Shown here: in pieces, positions 18,251-27,571 of the stretch | How positions within the stretch are numbered: position 1 is the stretch's first letter | Layout of the letters: every line of letters starts with the position of its first letter | NCBI RefSeq assembly: GCF_011074795.1 | Contig: NZ_JAAMPF010000002.1 | Span: forward strand, 62,001-126,000 | DNA length: 64,000 bases | Source of the DNA: Marinobacter salicampi | Lineage (GTDB): Bacteria > Pseudomonadota > Gammaproteobacteria > Pseudomonadales > Oleiphilaceae | Direction of reading: 5' to 3' | Program-made: the position numbers and the translations under genes | The notes under the pieces: model-generated | Databases searched by the model: none | Told to the model about the DNA's origin: nothing | The model's input: the letters and a program-made list of their open reading frames with translations, nothing else

Positions 18251-19552
18251 TTAATTAAAGTTTTCTGCCCGAATGCGGACTACCTGGCCTTCAATGTCGG
18301 CGAGGGCTTCAAGGTCTTCGATGGCTCGGTTAATCTGACGTTCCTGCACTGTATGGGTCAGGATAATGACCGGAATCTTGCCATCCTGCAGCTCGGACTC
18401 TTTCTGCATGATCGACTCGATGTTGATACCGTGCTCGCTCAGAATAGACGCTACATTAGCCAGAACACCCGGTCGGTCAAGAGCCTGTATGCGCAGGTAG
18501 TAGGCCGACTGCACGTCTTCCATGGGCAGCACCTCAAGGGTTTCCATTGCGGACGGGTTGAAGCCGAGGTAGGGAACCCGCTGGCTGTTGCCGCACAGAA
18601 CGGTACGGGCCACGTCAACGATGTCAGCAATGACGGCCGAAGCAGTCGCCTCGTCGCCTGCGCCCGGTCCGTAGTACATGGTCTGGCCGACGGCGTCGCC
18701 GTCGACCAGGATGGCGTTCAGCACCCCATCGACCTGGGCAATAAGATGACTGCGGGGTACCAGGGTCGGATGCACCCTCAGCTCGATTCCGTTGTCACGG
18801 CGCCTGGCAATGCCCAGGTGCTTGATCCGGTAACCCAGCAGTTCAGCGTGGGCAATATCGTAAGGCGTTACATTGGCAATGCCTTCGGTGTAGGCATGCT
18901 CGAACTGCAGGGGCACCCCAAAGCCCGCCGACGCAAGGATGGTCAGTTTGTGGGCGGCATCGATGCCCTCCACATCGAAGGTGGGGTCGGCTTCAGCATA
19001 GCCCAGTGCCTGGGCTTCACGGAGCACCTCATCAAACTCACGTCCTGCCCGCATTTCAGTGAGGATATAATTACCGGTGCCGTTGATGATGCCCGCAATC
19101 CAGTCAATCCGGTTTGCCGCCATACCTTCACGAATGGCCTTAATCACCGGGATGCCGCCGGCAACCCCGGCCTCGTAGGCAACAATCACATTGTGTTTTT
19201 CAGCTTCGGCAAAAATCTCGTTGCCATGGACAGCTATCAGCGCCTTATTGGCGGTCACTACGTGCTTGCCGTTGCGGATGGCCGCAAATACCAGCTCCTT
19301 GGCGGTGTCGTAACCTCCGATGAGCTCAACCACGACATCGATGTCAGGGTCAGTGGCCACATCAAAAACGTCCGTGCTGAACGGTATATCGCCCAGATCG
19401 AACTCTTCCTTGGGGGTACGGGTGGCCACACGGGCAACCCGAATCTGACACCCGGCACGTCCGGCAATCAGGCTGGCGTTACGGGCCAGTACCCGAAAGG
19501 TGCCACCGCCTACCGTCCCCAACCCGCAGATTCCAACCCTGACCTCTTTCAC
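18251..19552 (-). CDS. hom: Homoserine dehydrogenase (monofunctional, ACT domain)
   Basis: Reduces aspartate semialdehyde to homoserine. The N-terminal Rossmann motif is GICGLGTVGGGT, and the catalytic domain contains the GTGNYILTEM and EADPTFDVEGIDAAHK blocks. A C-terminal ACT domain (from about residue 350: RIQALDRPGVLANVASIL) allows threonine feedback. The 433-aa length is typical for the monofunctional form. A possible minus-strand promoter with -10 TATATT (19599-19594) lies in the 91-bp gap after dsbC, but its -35 is poor. Confidence 0.96.
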   Translation of the reverse strand: MKEVRVGICGLGTVGGGTFRVLARNASLIAGRAGCQIRVARVATRTPKEEFDLGDIPFSTDVFDVATDPDIDVVVELIGGYDTAKELVFAAIRNGKHVVTANKALIAVHGNEIFAEAEKHNVIVAYEAGVAGGIPVIKAIREGMAANRIDWIAGIINGTGNYILTEMRAGREFDEVLREAQALGYAEADPTFDVEGIDAAHKLTILASAGFGVPLQFEHAYTEGIANVTPYDIAHAELLGYRIKHLGIARRRDNGIELRVHPTLVPRSHLIAQVDGVLNAILVDGDAVGQTMYYGPGAGDEATASAVIADIVDVARTVLCGNSQRVPYLGFNPSAMETLEVLPMEDVQSAYYLRIQALDRPGVLANVASILSEHGINIESIMQKESELQDGKIPVIILTHTVQERQINRAIEDLEALADIEGQVVRIRAENFN

Positions 19553-19643
19553 ACGTACACCCCTGTTTCAGAAAAATGACTATGCGCCGGCATAATATAC
19601 CGTTTGGTCATCTAAAAAAACGCCCATGCCAGCGCAGTCGGCT

Positions 19644-20399
19644 TTAAAGCAAACCAAGTCTGCGGGCCAACTCGTCGGCAGGCACATAACCGCGAACCAT
19701 ATCGCCATCCTCGAGAACAATGGCCGGGGTTCCGGTAACGCCGACTTCACCCCCAAGTTCAAACTGCTCACCAACAGGATTTTCACAGGAAAGGGACTCT
19801 ACATTCCTGCCCTGCTTCGCGGCGTCCATTGCTGACTGCTGGTCGTCGGCACACCAGACCGATTCATACTTGGCGAAGGACGGCGTATTGGGTCCGGAAC
19901 GGGGAAACCCATAGTAATGCACCGTAATGCCGTGGGCATTCATACGTTCCATCTCATCGTGAAGCTTGCGGCAATAGGGACAGTCGATGTCGGTGAACAC
20001 AGCCACTTCCGCTTTCTGCTGACCTTTCGCCGGATAAGTGATAAGTCCCTCGTCGCCGAACGCCTGCAGTGTTTCCACCCGTCTGTCGGACCGGCCTGCT
20101 TCGCTGACATTGGCGATTCCGGTTTCGGTTAGCTGGAGCATATCGCCGGTTAACAGATACTCGCCGGTTTCGGTGGCGTAGATTGTTTCCCCCGTAGAGG
20201 TCACAACCTCATACAGGCCAGCGGCAGGTGAAGGCCGAACTCCTGTAATAGTCAGCCCCGGCACGCGTTCGGAAATACGCTCCCGGATCGTTTGCTGGGC
20301 ACTTTTCTCTTCCTCGGCCACTGCCAGGGACGCTACCCCGGACGTACCTAGGGTAACCAGGGCAATCAATAGAGTTCGGCAAACTAATCTATAAGTCAT
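19644..20399 (-). CDS. dsbC: Periplasmic thiol:disulfide isomerase DsbC
   Basis: A disulfide isomerase of the periplasm. The signal peptide (residues 1-28, ending ASLAVA) is followed by the dimerisation domain and a thioredoxin-like domain with active-site CPYC at 140-143 and the cis-proline loop TGTPAIV. I chose ATG 20399 because AGGA precedes it and the signal peptide then begins properly; the longer frame to 20462 is unlikely. It lies between xerD and hom, the same xerD-dsbC-hom order known from Pseudomonas and E. coli (xerD-dsbC-recJ). A short GC stem followed by seven U lies about 25 bp past the stop and may be a weak terminator. Confidence 0.95.
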   Translation of the reverse strand: MTYRLVCRTLLIALVTLGTSGVASLAVAEEEKSAQQTIRERISERVPGLTITGVRPSPAAGLYEVVTSTGETIYATETGEYLLTGDMLQLTETGIANVSEAGRSDRRVETLQAFGDEGLITYPAKGQQKAEVAVFTDIDCPYCRKLHDEMERMNAHGITVHYYGFPRSGPNTPSFAKYESVWCADDQQSAMDAAKQGRNVESLSCENPVGEQFELGGEVGVTGTPAIVLEDGDMVRGYVPADELARRLGLL

Positions 20400-20539
20400 G
20401 GGCTTTCCTGTTGTCATTAGAAGAGCGGTTGTCATGGCAGAGCGTTGGTCAGTCACCATCATCAGCAGCTGCCAGTAACCAACACCGTTCGGTATCGGAC
20501 CCCCCTTGTCTGCAAAAGTTCAGTCAAGTCCCGGCGCAG

Positions 20540-21457
20540 CTAACCTCGAGGATGATGGGCTTGATGCAAGGACTGCAAGCGCTGTCGCGCCACATGTGTG
20601 TAAATCTGGGTGGTGGACAGGTCCGAGTGACCTAAAAGCATTTGCACCACCCTCAAGTCAGCACCATGGTTCAGCAGGTGCGTTGCAAATGCATGCCGCA
20701 GGGTGTGGGGCGAGAGCTTTTTCGTGATGCCAGCCCGCCTGGCATAAAGTTTGACTCGGTACCAGAAAGTCTGACGGGTCATCGGTTCCGGCCGGTTGCC
20801 TGGAAAAAGTGCATCGGACGCCTTGCCCCGCAATAGCTCTGAGCGTCCCATCCGCAGATAACTGAACAGCCAGTCCACCGCCTCTTCCCCGAGCGGGATC
20901 ATCCGCTCCTTGTTGCCCTTGCCCACAACCCGGACAACCCCCTGGCGCATGTTTACCTGATCTACTCTCAGGGACACCAGCTCGGTAACGCGCAGGCCGC
21001 AGCCATACAGAATTTCAAGCATTGCCCGGTCTCGCAGCTCAAGAGGGACGTCGGTGTCGGGTTCCCGAAGCAGGGCTTCCACATCCTGCTCCGAAAGGGA
21101 ATCAGGCAGCCTTCGGACCAGCCTGGGGCTATCGATTCTCAGCGTCGGGTCTTCAACAATGAGACCCTCACGAAGAAGATATCGGTAAAAGCGACGGACT
21201 CCGGACAACCGACGGGCAGCGGTCGACGTTTTTCGCCCCTCCATAAGACCCTGGGAAATCCAGTCAAGAAGGTCACCCCGTGTCACCGAAATCAACCTGG
21301 GAGACAGGGGTTTCTCCCCCAGCCAGCGCGACAACTGAACCAGATCGCTGCGGTAAGCACTGCGAGTTTTCTCGCCAAGGCCATCCTCAAGCCAGAGCGC
21401 ATCCAGAAACCGGACTATCAGCTGCTGGTCGTCGGGACAGGGATGTTCTTTATTCAC
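20540..21457 (-). CDS. xerD: Site-specific tyrosine recombinase XerD
   Basis: Resolves chromosome dimers at dif together with XerC. The N-terminal SAM-like core-binding domain covers residues 1-105. The catalytic domain has R156 (GLRVTEL), K180, H251 and R254 (HTLRHAF), H277 (LGHSDL) and Tyr286 (QIYTH). The 305-aa length and full active site argue for the chromosomal XerD and not for a mobile-element integrase. The context (upstream of dsbC and hom) is also the housekeeping one. Confidence 0.95.
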   Translation of the reverse strand: MNKEHPCPDDQQLIVRFLDALWLEDGLGEKTRSAYRSDLVQLSRWLGEKPLSPRLISVTRGDLLDWISQGLMEGRKTSTAARRLSGVRRFYRYLLREGLIVEDPTLRIDSPRLVRRLPDSLSEQDVEALLREPDTDVPLELRDRAMLEILYGCGLRVTELVSLRVDQVNMRQGVVRVVGKGNKERMIPLGEEAVDWLFSYLRMGRSELLRGKASDALFPGNRPEPMTRQTFWYRVKLYARRAGITKKLSPHTLRHAFATHLLNHGADLRVVQMLLGHSDLSTTQIYTHVARQRLQSLHQAHHPRG

Positions 21458-21535
21458 GGCAATTTACTGATGCGTCTGACCTGGTTTTGATTCACTGTAG
21501 TTCAAACCCGCTAGAGCGAACCGTTCCATAATGGC

Positions 21536-21565
21536 AAAAAAAAGGCAGCCTGTGGCTGCCTTTTT
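21536..21565 (-). terminator. Bidirectional-looking terminator after rplS
   Basis: A 7-bp GC stem (GGCAGCC / GGCTGCC, loop TGT) is flanked by eight A on one side and five T on the other. It therefore works as an intrinsic terminator for the rpsP-rimM-trmD-rplS operon on the minus strand. It separates this operon from xerD. Confidence 0.9.
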
Positions 21566-21620
21566 GCGCTGTGCCGGATGTTGCTGCACACAGACATCAA
21601 TCCTGCTGACTGACAGCAGT

Positions 21621-21977
21621 TTAGCCCAGCTTTTCCTTGATGCGCGCTGCCTTACCGGACAGGTCGCGAAGGTAGTACAGCTTGGCTTGGCGTACATCGC
21701 CGCGGCGCTTGACCTGAATGCTCTCGATCAGCGTGCTGTGAGTCTGGAAAGTCCGCTCAACACCAACACCGTAGGAAATCTTGCGCACGGTGACCGAAGA
21801 ATTCAAACCACGGTTACGCTTGCCGATCACCACGCCTTCAAACGCCTGTAGACGTTCACGGTTGCCTTCGGTAACACGTACCTGGACAACAACGGTATCG
21901 CCTGGCGCAAATGCCGGAATTTCCCGGGTCATTTGCTCGTTTTCAATCTGACTGATGATGTTGTTCTTGCCGCTCAT
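21621..21977 (-). CDS. rplS: 50S ribosomal protein L19
   Basis: A large-subunit ribosomal protein at the subunit interface. The sequence has the typical [37 protein letters not shown] and [14 protein letters not shown] blocks; length 118 aa is standard. It is the last gene of rpsP-rimM-trmD-rplS, 24 bp after trmD, and is followed by a strong terminator. Confidence 0.98.
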   Translation of the reverse strand: MSGKNNIISQIENEQMTREIPAFAPGDTVVVQVRVTEGNRERLQAFEGVVIGKRNRGLNSSVTVRKISYGVGVERTFQTHSTLIESIQVKRRGDVRQAKLYYLRDLSGKAARIKEKLG

Positions 21978-22001
21978 CGTATGCTCCTGATACTCAATCT
22001 T

Positions 22002-22763
22002 TTAATGCCCTGATTTTTCAGAGGCACCCGGTTCATTAAAACTATCTTCCAGCAGCTCACGTTCTTCGTCCGTAAACACCCGCTTTTTCAGCAGGTCGGG
22101 ACGACGCTCCCGGGTTCGCCTCAGAGACTCTTTGAGCCGCCAACGCCGGATCTGATCATGGTGACCGCCTAACAAAATGTCCGGCACTCTCTGGCCTTCG
22201 TAAACTTCGGGCCGGGTGTAATGCGGACAATCCAGCAAACCATCGGCAAAGGAGTCCTGCTCTGCCGATTGCGCATGACCCAGCGCTCCGGGGATGAGGC
22301 GGGTAACCGCATCAATGACAGCCATGGCTGCCAACTCGCCACCGGAAAGAACGAAATCCCCCAGTGACACTTCCCGGTCGACCTCGGTCGCAATCAGGCG
22401 CTCATCCACGCCCTCATAACGCCCGGCCACGAGGATAAGATTTTCTTCAGCTGCCAGAGTTTCAACAAGACTCTGATTCAGCGTTTCACCCTGCGGCGTC
22501 AGATAAACGACGCAAGCCGGGCCTGGGGCTGCCTCTCGCGCCGCATGGATGGCATCGCGAAGGGGCTGGATCTTCATCAGCATGCCCGGGCCGCCGCCGT
22601 AGGGGCGGTCATCCACGGTGCGGTGCCGGTCATGGGTGAAATCCCTCGGATTCCAGCTCTGAAAACTCAGCAGGCCCTCTCTTACGGCCCTGCCGGTAAT
22701 CCCTACCTCGGTCACTGCCCCGAACATTTCCGGAAACAGGCTAACAGCCCCGATCCACACCAA
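22002..22763 (-). CDS. trmD: tRNA (guanine37-N1)-methyltransferase
   Basis: A SPOUT-class enzyme that makes m1G37 in tRNAs to prevent frameshifting. The trefoil-knot SAM site is visible as [12 protein letters not shown] followed by [15 protein letters not shown]. The N-terminal [14 protein letters not shown] and the RPYGGGPGM loop also fit. At 253 aa it is of normal size. Its start codon directly abuts the rimM stop, indicating tight coupling. Confidence 0.97.
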   Translation of the reverse strand: MVWIGAVSLFPEMFGAVTEVGITGRAVREGLLSFQSWNPRDFTHDRHRTVDDRPYGGGPGMLMKIQPLRDAIHAAREAAPGPACVVYLTPQGETLNQSLVETLAAEENLILVAGRYEGVDERLIATEVDREVSLGDFVLSGGELAAMAVIDAVTRLIPGALGHAQSAEQDSFADGLLDCPHYTRPEVYEGQRVPDILLGGHHDQIRRWRLKESLRRTRERRPDLLKKRVFTDEERELLEDSFNEPGASEKSGH

Positions 22764-23291
22764 TCAGAACTCCGGATCCCAATCGACCACGATCAGCTCC
22801 GCAGCCAGATCAACAGACTTGACAACCTGATCAGGCAGATACGGAATTAACCGCTCCCGCTGATCAATGGAGTCGTCCGTGGCCCTGACGATAAACACGT
22901 CATTGGCGCCCGTTTCGATCAGGTGGTCCACCTTGCCAAACACTTCTCCTTCGACAGATTCTACTCGCAGGCCTTCAAGCTGGTGCCAGTAGAATTCGCC
23001 TTCAGGCAACTCGGGCAGATCACTCGTGGGTACGACAATGTCGGCACCACAATAAGTCATTGCTGTGTTGCGATCGTCAACGCCCTTGAGCTTTACGACG
23101 ATCCCGGGGCCATGCCTGCGCCCCTCCTCGAGCTTGACCGGCACCCGCTTACCTTCAAAGACCGCGGTCCAGTTCCGGTAATTCAGTATGCCGTCCAGGG
23201 GCGCGGTGTAAGAATACACCTTCAACCACCCCTTGATCCCAAACACCGCGGTTATCCGGCCTACCACAGTTTCCTGTGAACCCTGTGTCAT
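22764..23291 (-). CDS. rimM: 16S rRNA processing protein RimM
   Basis: A 30S assembly factor that binds S19. The N-terminal RimM domain starts with VVGRITAVFGIKGWLKVYSY. The C-terminal PRC-barrel holds EFYWHQLEGLRVE, HLIETGANDVFIV and ERLIPYLPDQVV. The 175-aa length is standard. It lies 50 bp after rpsP and abuts trmD. Confidence 0.97.
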   Translation of the reverse strand: MTQGSQETVVGRITAVFGIKGWLKVYSYTAPLDGILNYRNWTAVFEGKRVPVKLEEGRRHGPGIVVKLKGVDDRNTAMTYCGADIVVPTSDLPELPEGEFYWHQLEGLRVESVEGEVFGKVDHLIETGANDVFIVRATDDSIDQRERLIPYLPDQVVKSVDLAAELIVVDWDPEF

Positions 23292-23341
23292 GCCTGTACC
23301 CCGGTTCGGATCAGCCTTGCTCTTGGTATGTAGTATCAGTC

Positions 23342-23593
23342 TTACTCTGCAGTTGCTTTCAGCAACTGGGCAACGCGCTCGCTGGGCTGTGCGCCCTGGC
23401 CCAGCCAGAACTCAACGCGCTCACGGTCGACGCGCAGGCGCTCTTCCTGGCCACGTGCAATCGGGTTAAAGAAACCAACACGTTCAATGAAACGGCCGTC
23501 GCGAGCTTTGCGGCTGTCAGTGACTGTCAGATGGTAGAACGGGCGCTTCTTGGAGCCACCACGAGCCAAACGGATTGTTACCATTTCGACCAA
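23342..23593 (-). CDS. rpsP: 30S ribosomal protein S16
   Basis: A small-subunit assembly protein. The sequence [19 protein letters not shown] is unmistakable once the first residues are trimmed; the 83-aa frame begins MVEMVTIRL, and the second Met (23584) is the more typical start. It is the first gene of the rpsP-rimM-trmD-rplS operon, downstream of ffh. Confidence 0.97.
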   Translation of the reverse strand: MVEMVTIRLARGGSKKRPFYHLTVTDSRKARDGRFIERVGFFNPIARGQEERLRVDRERVEFWLGQGAQPSERVAQLLKATAE

Positions 23594-23677
23594 TATCCTG
23601 TTCTGTTGAGCGAACTTTTGTACGATTCACCCCGCCCATACTGGCCGGCGTGAAGACCCATACTCGAAAGGGGCGCT

Positions 23678-23706
23678 ATTCTATGCTAAATCTGCCCTGA
23701 AGAAAA
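23678..23706 (-). promoter_or_regulatory. Candidate sigma-70 promoter of the rpsP operon
   Basis: On the minus strand TTTTCT (23706-23701) and TAGAAT (23683-23678) are spaced by exactly 17 bp. The -10 is good and the -35 weak. It lies in the 133-bp gap between the ffh stop and rpsP. Confidence 0.4.
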
Positions 23707-23726
23707 CAGCGAATCTGTGCTGGTTT

Positions 23727-25109
23727 CTACATACCGCCGAATGGCGGCTTTCCGCCTCCACCGGGCGGCATCATGCCCTGCATGCCGCGCATCATATTCG
23801 CCATTCCGCCCTTTTTACTGAACTTCTTCATCATTTTCTGCATCTGCTTGTGCTGCTTCAGCAAACGGTTGACGTCCTGGATCTGGGTACCCGAGCCCGT
23901 GGCTATCCTCCGCTTGCGGGAGTTGTTGATCACATCGGGGTAGCGGCGCTCCTTCGGCGTCATGGAGCAGATGATGGCTTCCAACTGCCCCATGCTCTTA
24001 TCATTAACCTGCTGCTGGGCCATCTGGGACATCTGACCCATGCCCGGCAACTTGTCCAGCAGGCCACCTACGCCACCCATGTTCTTCATTTGCTGGAGCT
24101 GATCCCGGAAGTCCTCAAGGTCAAAACTCTTGCCCTTCTTGATTTTTCGGGTGAGCTTGTCCGCTTTCTGCTTGTCGATCTTGCGTTCTGCCTCTTCAAT
24201 AAGAGACAGCACATCACCCATTCCCAGTATGCGGGAGGCAACCCGGTCCGGATGGAAGGGCTCAAGGGCATCGACCTTTTCCCCAACCCCGAGAAACTTG
24301 ATCGGCTTGCCCGTTATATGACGAACGGACAGGGCCGCGCCGCCACGGGCATCGCCATCGGTCTTGGTCAGCACGACACCCGTGAGCGGCAAGGCGTCAT
24401 TGAAGGCCTTGGCAGTATTGGCGGCATCCTGGCCCGTCATGGCATCGACCACGAACAGGGTCTCAGCCGGGTTGACCGCCTTATGCAGACGGCCAATCTC
24501 ACCCATCATCTGCTCATCGACGTGCAGCCGGCCGGCAGTATCAAGAATCACCACATCGATATGTTTCTTGCGGGCAGCGTCCATGGCGCCTTCGGCAATC
24601 GCAACCGGGTCTTCATCGGCAGAACTCGGGTGGAAATGGACTCCCACTTCACCGGCCAGGGTTTCAAGCTGACGGATTGCCGCTGGACGGTAGACGTCGG
24701 CACTGACTACCAGCACCGATTTTTTCTGACGCTCCTTGAGGAAGCGGGCCAGCTTTGCCACCGTCGTGGTCTTACCGGCCCCCTGCAGACCGGCCATCAT
24801 GATCACCGCTGGTGGTCGGACCGCCAGGTTAAGGCCTTCATTGCCGGAGCCCATGACACGCTCGAGCTCTTCCTGAACCACGCGGACGAAGACCTGGCCC
24901 GGCGTCAGGCTGCGCATGACCTCCTGACCAATGGCGCGCTCCCGGACACCCTCAATGAATTCCTTGACCACGGGCAACGCGACGTCAGCCTCGAGCAGGG
25001 CCATGCGCACTTCACGCAGGGTATCCTTTATATTGTCGTCGGTAAGCCGGGCCTGACCTGATATCTTCCGCAGGCTGCCGGACAGTCGATCTGTCAGGTT
25101 TTCAAACAT
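23727..25109 (-). CDS. ffh: Signal recognition particle protein Ffh
   Basis: The GTPase of the bacterial signal recognition particle, which targets inner-membrane proteins co-translationally. The N domain begins MFENLTDRLSGSLRKISG. The G domain has the P-loop GLQGAGKTTTVAKLA, DTAGRLHVDEQMM and the TKTDGDARGGAALS element. The M domain is rich in Met and ends in an unusual Gly/Met/Pro tail (GGMANMMRGMQGMMPPGG). The start at ATG 25109 gives 460 aa; an upstream in-frame GTG at 25124 directly touches the AGGGAG and is less likely. It is divergent from ypjD, a conserved pairing. Confidence 0.97.
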   Translation of the reverse strand: MFENLTDRLSGSLRKISGQARLTDDNIKDTLREVRMALLEADVALPVVKEFIEGVRERAIGQEVMRSLTPGQVFVRVVQEELERVMGSGNEGLNLAVRPPAVIMMAGLQGAGKTTTVAKLARFLKERQKKSVLVVSADVYRPAAIRQLETLAGEVGVHFHPSSADEDPVAIAEGAMDAARKKHIDVVILDTAGRLHVDEQMMGEIGRLHKAVNPAETLFVVDAMTGQDAANTAKAFNDALPLTGVVLTKTDGDARGGAALSVRHITGKPIKFLGVGEKVDALEPFHPDRVASRILGMGDVLSLIEEAERKIDKQKADKLTRKIKKGKSFDLEDFRDQLQQMKNMGGVGGLLDKLPGMGQMSQMAQQQVNDKSMGQLEAIICSMTPKERRYPDVINNSRKRRIATGSGTQIQDVNRLLKQHKQMQKMMKKFSKKGGMANMMRGMQGMMPPGGGGKPPFGGM

Positions 25110-25264
25110 GGCGTTATTCAGCACTCCCTGATAGTGAGGGGACCGGTTGATTCCGGTTGCACAATCGAGACATTATACCCAGACTAATGCCCTGAAACGA
25201 CCGGCCCGGTCAATTCAGTCATCGCACTGCTACCCTCAACCTGTCATTTGGCGTTAAGGATGTC

Positions 25265-26071
25265 ATGGGAACCCTGATTCTCGCGGTCACCACTCTTCTT
25301 CTTTATAGCGTAGGAACCGCCCTTCAGGCTCTCAGTTTCCGCGGCAAAGTCCACACCACTGCTGGGGTCGTAACCCTGGTTGGCTTTCTTGCCCTGACCA
25401 GCCATGGCGCCCTGATCTGGGAGACCGTGAGGTCGCAGGGTGCCTTTAATCTCGGCTTTTTTCAAAGCTCAATTATCATTTCCTGGCTGATTGTCGCCCT
25501 GCTGTTACTGCTGAACCTGCGCAAACCAGTGCAAAGCCTGTTTCTTGGGGTATACCCGGGGGCAGCCCTGACTATTGTCTTCACGCTCATTTTCCAGGCC
25601 CCGCCGCGCTTTATTGCCCAAGACAACTGGGGCGTACTGGCCCATATTGCGCTTTCGGTGACGGCCTACAGTCTGTTTACCCTGGCTGCTGCTCAGGCAG
25701 TTCTTCTTTATATTCAAAACCGCCAGCTGAAACACAATTACAACAGCCTGCTGGTGCGCAATCTGCCGCCGCTCCAGACCATGGAATCCCTGCTTTTCGA
25801 AATGGTCTGGGCCGGCGTGATCATGTTGGTGCTGGCCATCACCACCGGGGCAGTCTTCGTCAATGACCTGTTTGCCCAGCATCTTGCCCATAAAACAATA
25901 TTTTCACTGATGTCCCTGGTTGTGTTCGTGGCACTTCTGGTAGGCCGCCATACCCAGGGCTGGCGAGGCCTCACAGCCAGCCGCTGGACCCTGGCCGGAT
26001 GCCTGCTTCTCATGCTGGGGTTCTATGGCAGCAAATTCGTGCTCGAACTCATTTTCCGACAGGCCGCCTGA
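25265..26071 (+). CDS. ypjD: Cytochrome c assembly-like inner membrane protein YpjD
   Basis: A polytopic membrane protein (268 aa, about eight hydrophobic helices) of the CcsA/CcmC-like cytochrome c assembly superfamily. Conserved histidines occur in the HIALSVTAYSLFTLAAAQA and LVGRHTQGWRG segments. Distance from true CcsA and the position divergent from ffh fit YpjD (CorE-like), whose function is not firmly established. Haem handling is inferred from the family only. Confidence 0.85.
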   Translation: MGTLILAVTTLLLYSVGTALQALSFRGKVHTTAGVVTLVGFLALTSHGALIWETVRSQGAFNLGFFQSSIIISWLIVALLLLLNLRKPVQSLFLGVYPGAALTIVFTLIFQAPPRFIAQDNWGVLAHIALSVTAYSLFTLAAAQAVLLYIQNRQLKHNYNSLLVRNLPPLQTMESLLFEMVWAGVIMLVLAITTGAVFVNDLFAQHLAHKTIFSLMSLVVFVALLVGRHTQGWRGLTASRWTLAGCLLLMLGFYGSKFVLELIFRQAA

Positions 26072-26083
26072 ACATCACAAGCA

Positions 26084-26112
26084 TTGACACTGTGGTTGCG
26101 CAGCCCTATTTT
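26084..26112 (+). promoter_or_regulatory. Sigma-70 promoter of the CorC-like gene
   Basis: Consensus TTGACA (26084-26089), a 17-bp spacer and TATTTT (26107-26112) precede the TTG start at 26145. An AAGGA ribosome-binding site lies in between at 26132-26136. This is one of the cleanest promoters in the window. Confidence 0.65.
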
Positions 26113-26144
26113 CGCTACATTATTGCAACATAAGGATCTGGTTC

Positions 26145-27428
26145 TTGAACGAGGCATCGCTCACGGCGCTGTTCAGCATACTTGTAGCTCTTATTTTCCT
26201 TTCCGCGTTCTTCTCAAGCTCGGAAACGGGCATGATGTCGCTGAACCGGTACCGGCTAAAACACCTTGCCAAGACCGGCCACAAAGGAGCCAGACGCGCC
26301 AACAATCTGCTCAAGCGCACAGACCAGCTGATTGGCGTCATTCTGATCGGCAACAACTTCGTCAATATCCTGGCGTCGTCCATTGCCACGGTCATAGCCA
26401 TTCGCATCTGGGGTGATGCCGGCATTGCCATCGCCACCATCCTGTTGACGATTGTCATCCTGGTTTTTGCAGAAGTAACACCAAAAACACTGGCCGCGCT
26501 GTTCCCCGAGAAGATCGCGTTCCCCGCAAGCCATATCCTGGGGCCGCTGCTCAAGATCCTTTACCCTATCGTCTGGTCAGCCAACCTCTTCACCAGCATG
26601 ATCCTGAAACTGATCGGGGTTTCAGCAAACGACGTCGCCAATGACCACCTGAGCCGCGAAGAACTCCGGACGCTGGTAAACGAGGCAGGGGCGCTGATCC
26701 CCAGCAAACACAAGGACATGCTGGTCAGCATCCTTGACCTGGAAAAAGTGACAGTCAATGACATCATGGTGCCTCGAAACGAGGTCGCTGGCATTGATCT
26801 GGAGGATGACATGGATGGCATTCTGCGCCAGCTTCGCAGCAGTCAGCACACCCGCCTACCCGTTTTCAAGGGAGATATAAACGATATCAAAGGCATGCTG
26901 CACCTGCGCAACACATCAAAGCTTCTGATGCAGGAAGATATTACCAAGGACATGATCCTGCAGCTGTGCCGGGAACCCTACTTTATACCTGAAAGTACCC
27001 CTCTCAATACCCAACTGATCAATTTTCAGAAGGCCAAGCGTCGCATCGGTATTGTGGTAGATGAATACGGTGACGTTCTGGGCATCGCAACGCTGGAAGA
27101 CATCCTTGAGGAGATCGTGGGCGAGTTCACCACCGACTACGCTGCCACAAGCCCGGATGTTATCCCGCAGGGAGACGGGACCTTCATCGTCGACGGAACG
27201 GCAGCGGTCAGGACCATCAATAAAATCCTTGGCTGGAAACTGCCTACCGATGGCCCGAAAACCCTGAACGGGCTTATTACCGAAACCCTGGAAAGCATCC
27301 CGGAAACGAACGTCTGCCTTACGGTCAATGGCCACCGGGTGGAAGTGCTTCAGATCAAGGATAATGTGGTAAAGGCCGCCATTGTCCACCCCAAGCTCCG
27401 CCGCAAAAAAAGGAACTTTATTTCCTGA
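26145..27428 (+). CDS. HlyC/CorC (CNNM) family transporter
   Basis: A YfjD-like member of the CNNM/CorC family, usually linked to Mg2+ or Co2+ efflux. The DUF21 transmembrane domain spans about residues 1-185 with SSSETGMMSLNRYRLKHL. A CBS pair follows (about 200-330, including the IMVPRNEV and DEYGDVLGIATLEDILEEIVGE blocks). The C-terminal CorC_HlyC domain starts near 345. The start is a TTG at 26145, supported by AAGGA eight bases upstream and by alignment of the first helix. It is 427 aa, in the family range. It sits 73 bp after ypjD with its own promoter; the ypjD-yfjD pair next to ffh is common in gammaproteobacteria. Confidence 0.92.
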   Translation: MNEASLTALFSILVALIFLSAFFSSSETGMMSLNRYRLKHLAKTGHKGARRANNLLKRTDQLIGVILIGNNFVNILASSIATVIAIRIWGDAGIAIATILLTIVILVFAEVTPKTLAALFPEKIAFPASHILGPLLKILYPIVWSANLFTSMILKLIGVSANDVANDHLSREELRTLVNEAGALIPSKHKDMLVSILDLEKVTVNDIMVPRNEVAGIDLEDDMDGILRQLRSSQHTRLPVFKGDINDIKGMLHLRNTSKLLMQEDITKDMILQLCREPYFIPESTPLNTQLINFQKAKRRIGIVVDEYGDVLGIATLEDILEEIVGEFTTDYAATSPDVIPQGDGTFIVDGTAAVRTINKILGWKLPTDGPKTLNGLITETLESIPETNVCLTVNGHRVEVLQIKDNVVKAAIVHPKLRRKKRNFIS

Positions 27429-27571
27429 GCACCAAGCCCGGCCACTAATTCCATTTTGTTGTTAAAAAATAGTTTTCTAGAAAGATCAAATTTCGATTGT
27501 TGTGCTTGACCTGCCCTGGAGAACAACCAACACTGAGTCCAGAACACCATAATAACAACAGGAGTTTATCC

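Noticed and set aside
17828..19579. A 583-codon plus-strand open frame
   Set aside because: It runs antisense across both hom and thrC and the gap between them. The translation has no domain, and such long shadows are expected opposite GC-rich genes.
20540..21457. Tyrosine recombinase as a sign of a mobile element
   Set aside because: Length, complete XerD motifs and the xerD-dsbC-hom context show the housekeeping dimer-resolution enzyme.
23850..25061. A 403-codon plus-strand open frame opposite ffh
   Set aside because: It is entirely antisense to ffh, with no domain and no ribosome-binding site.
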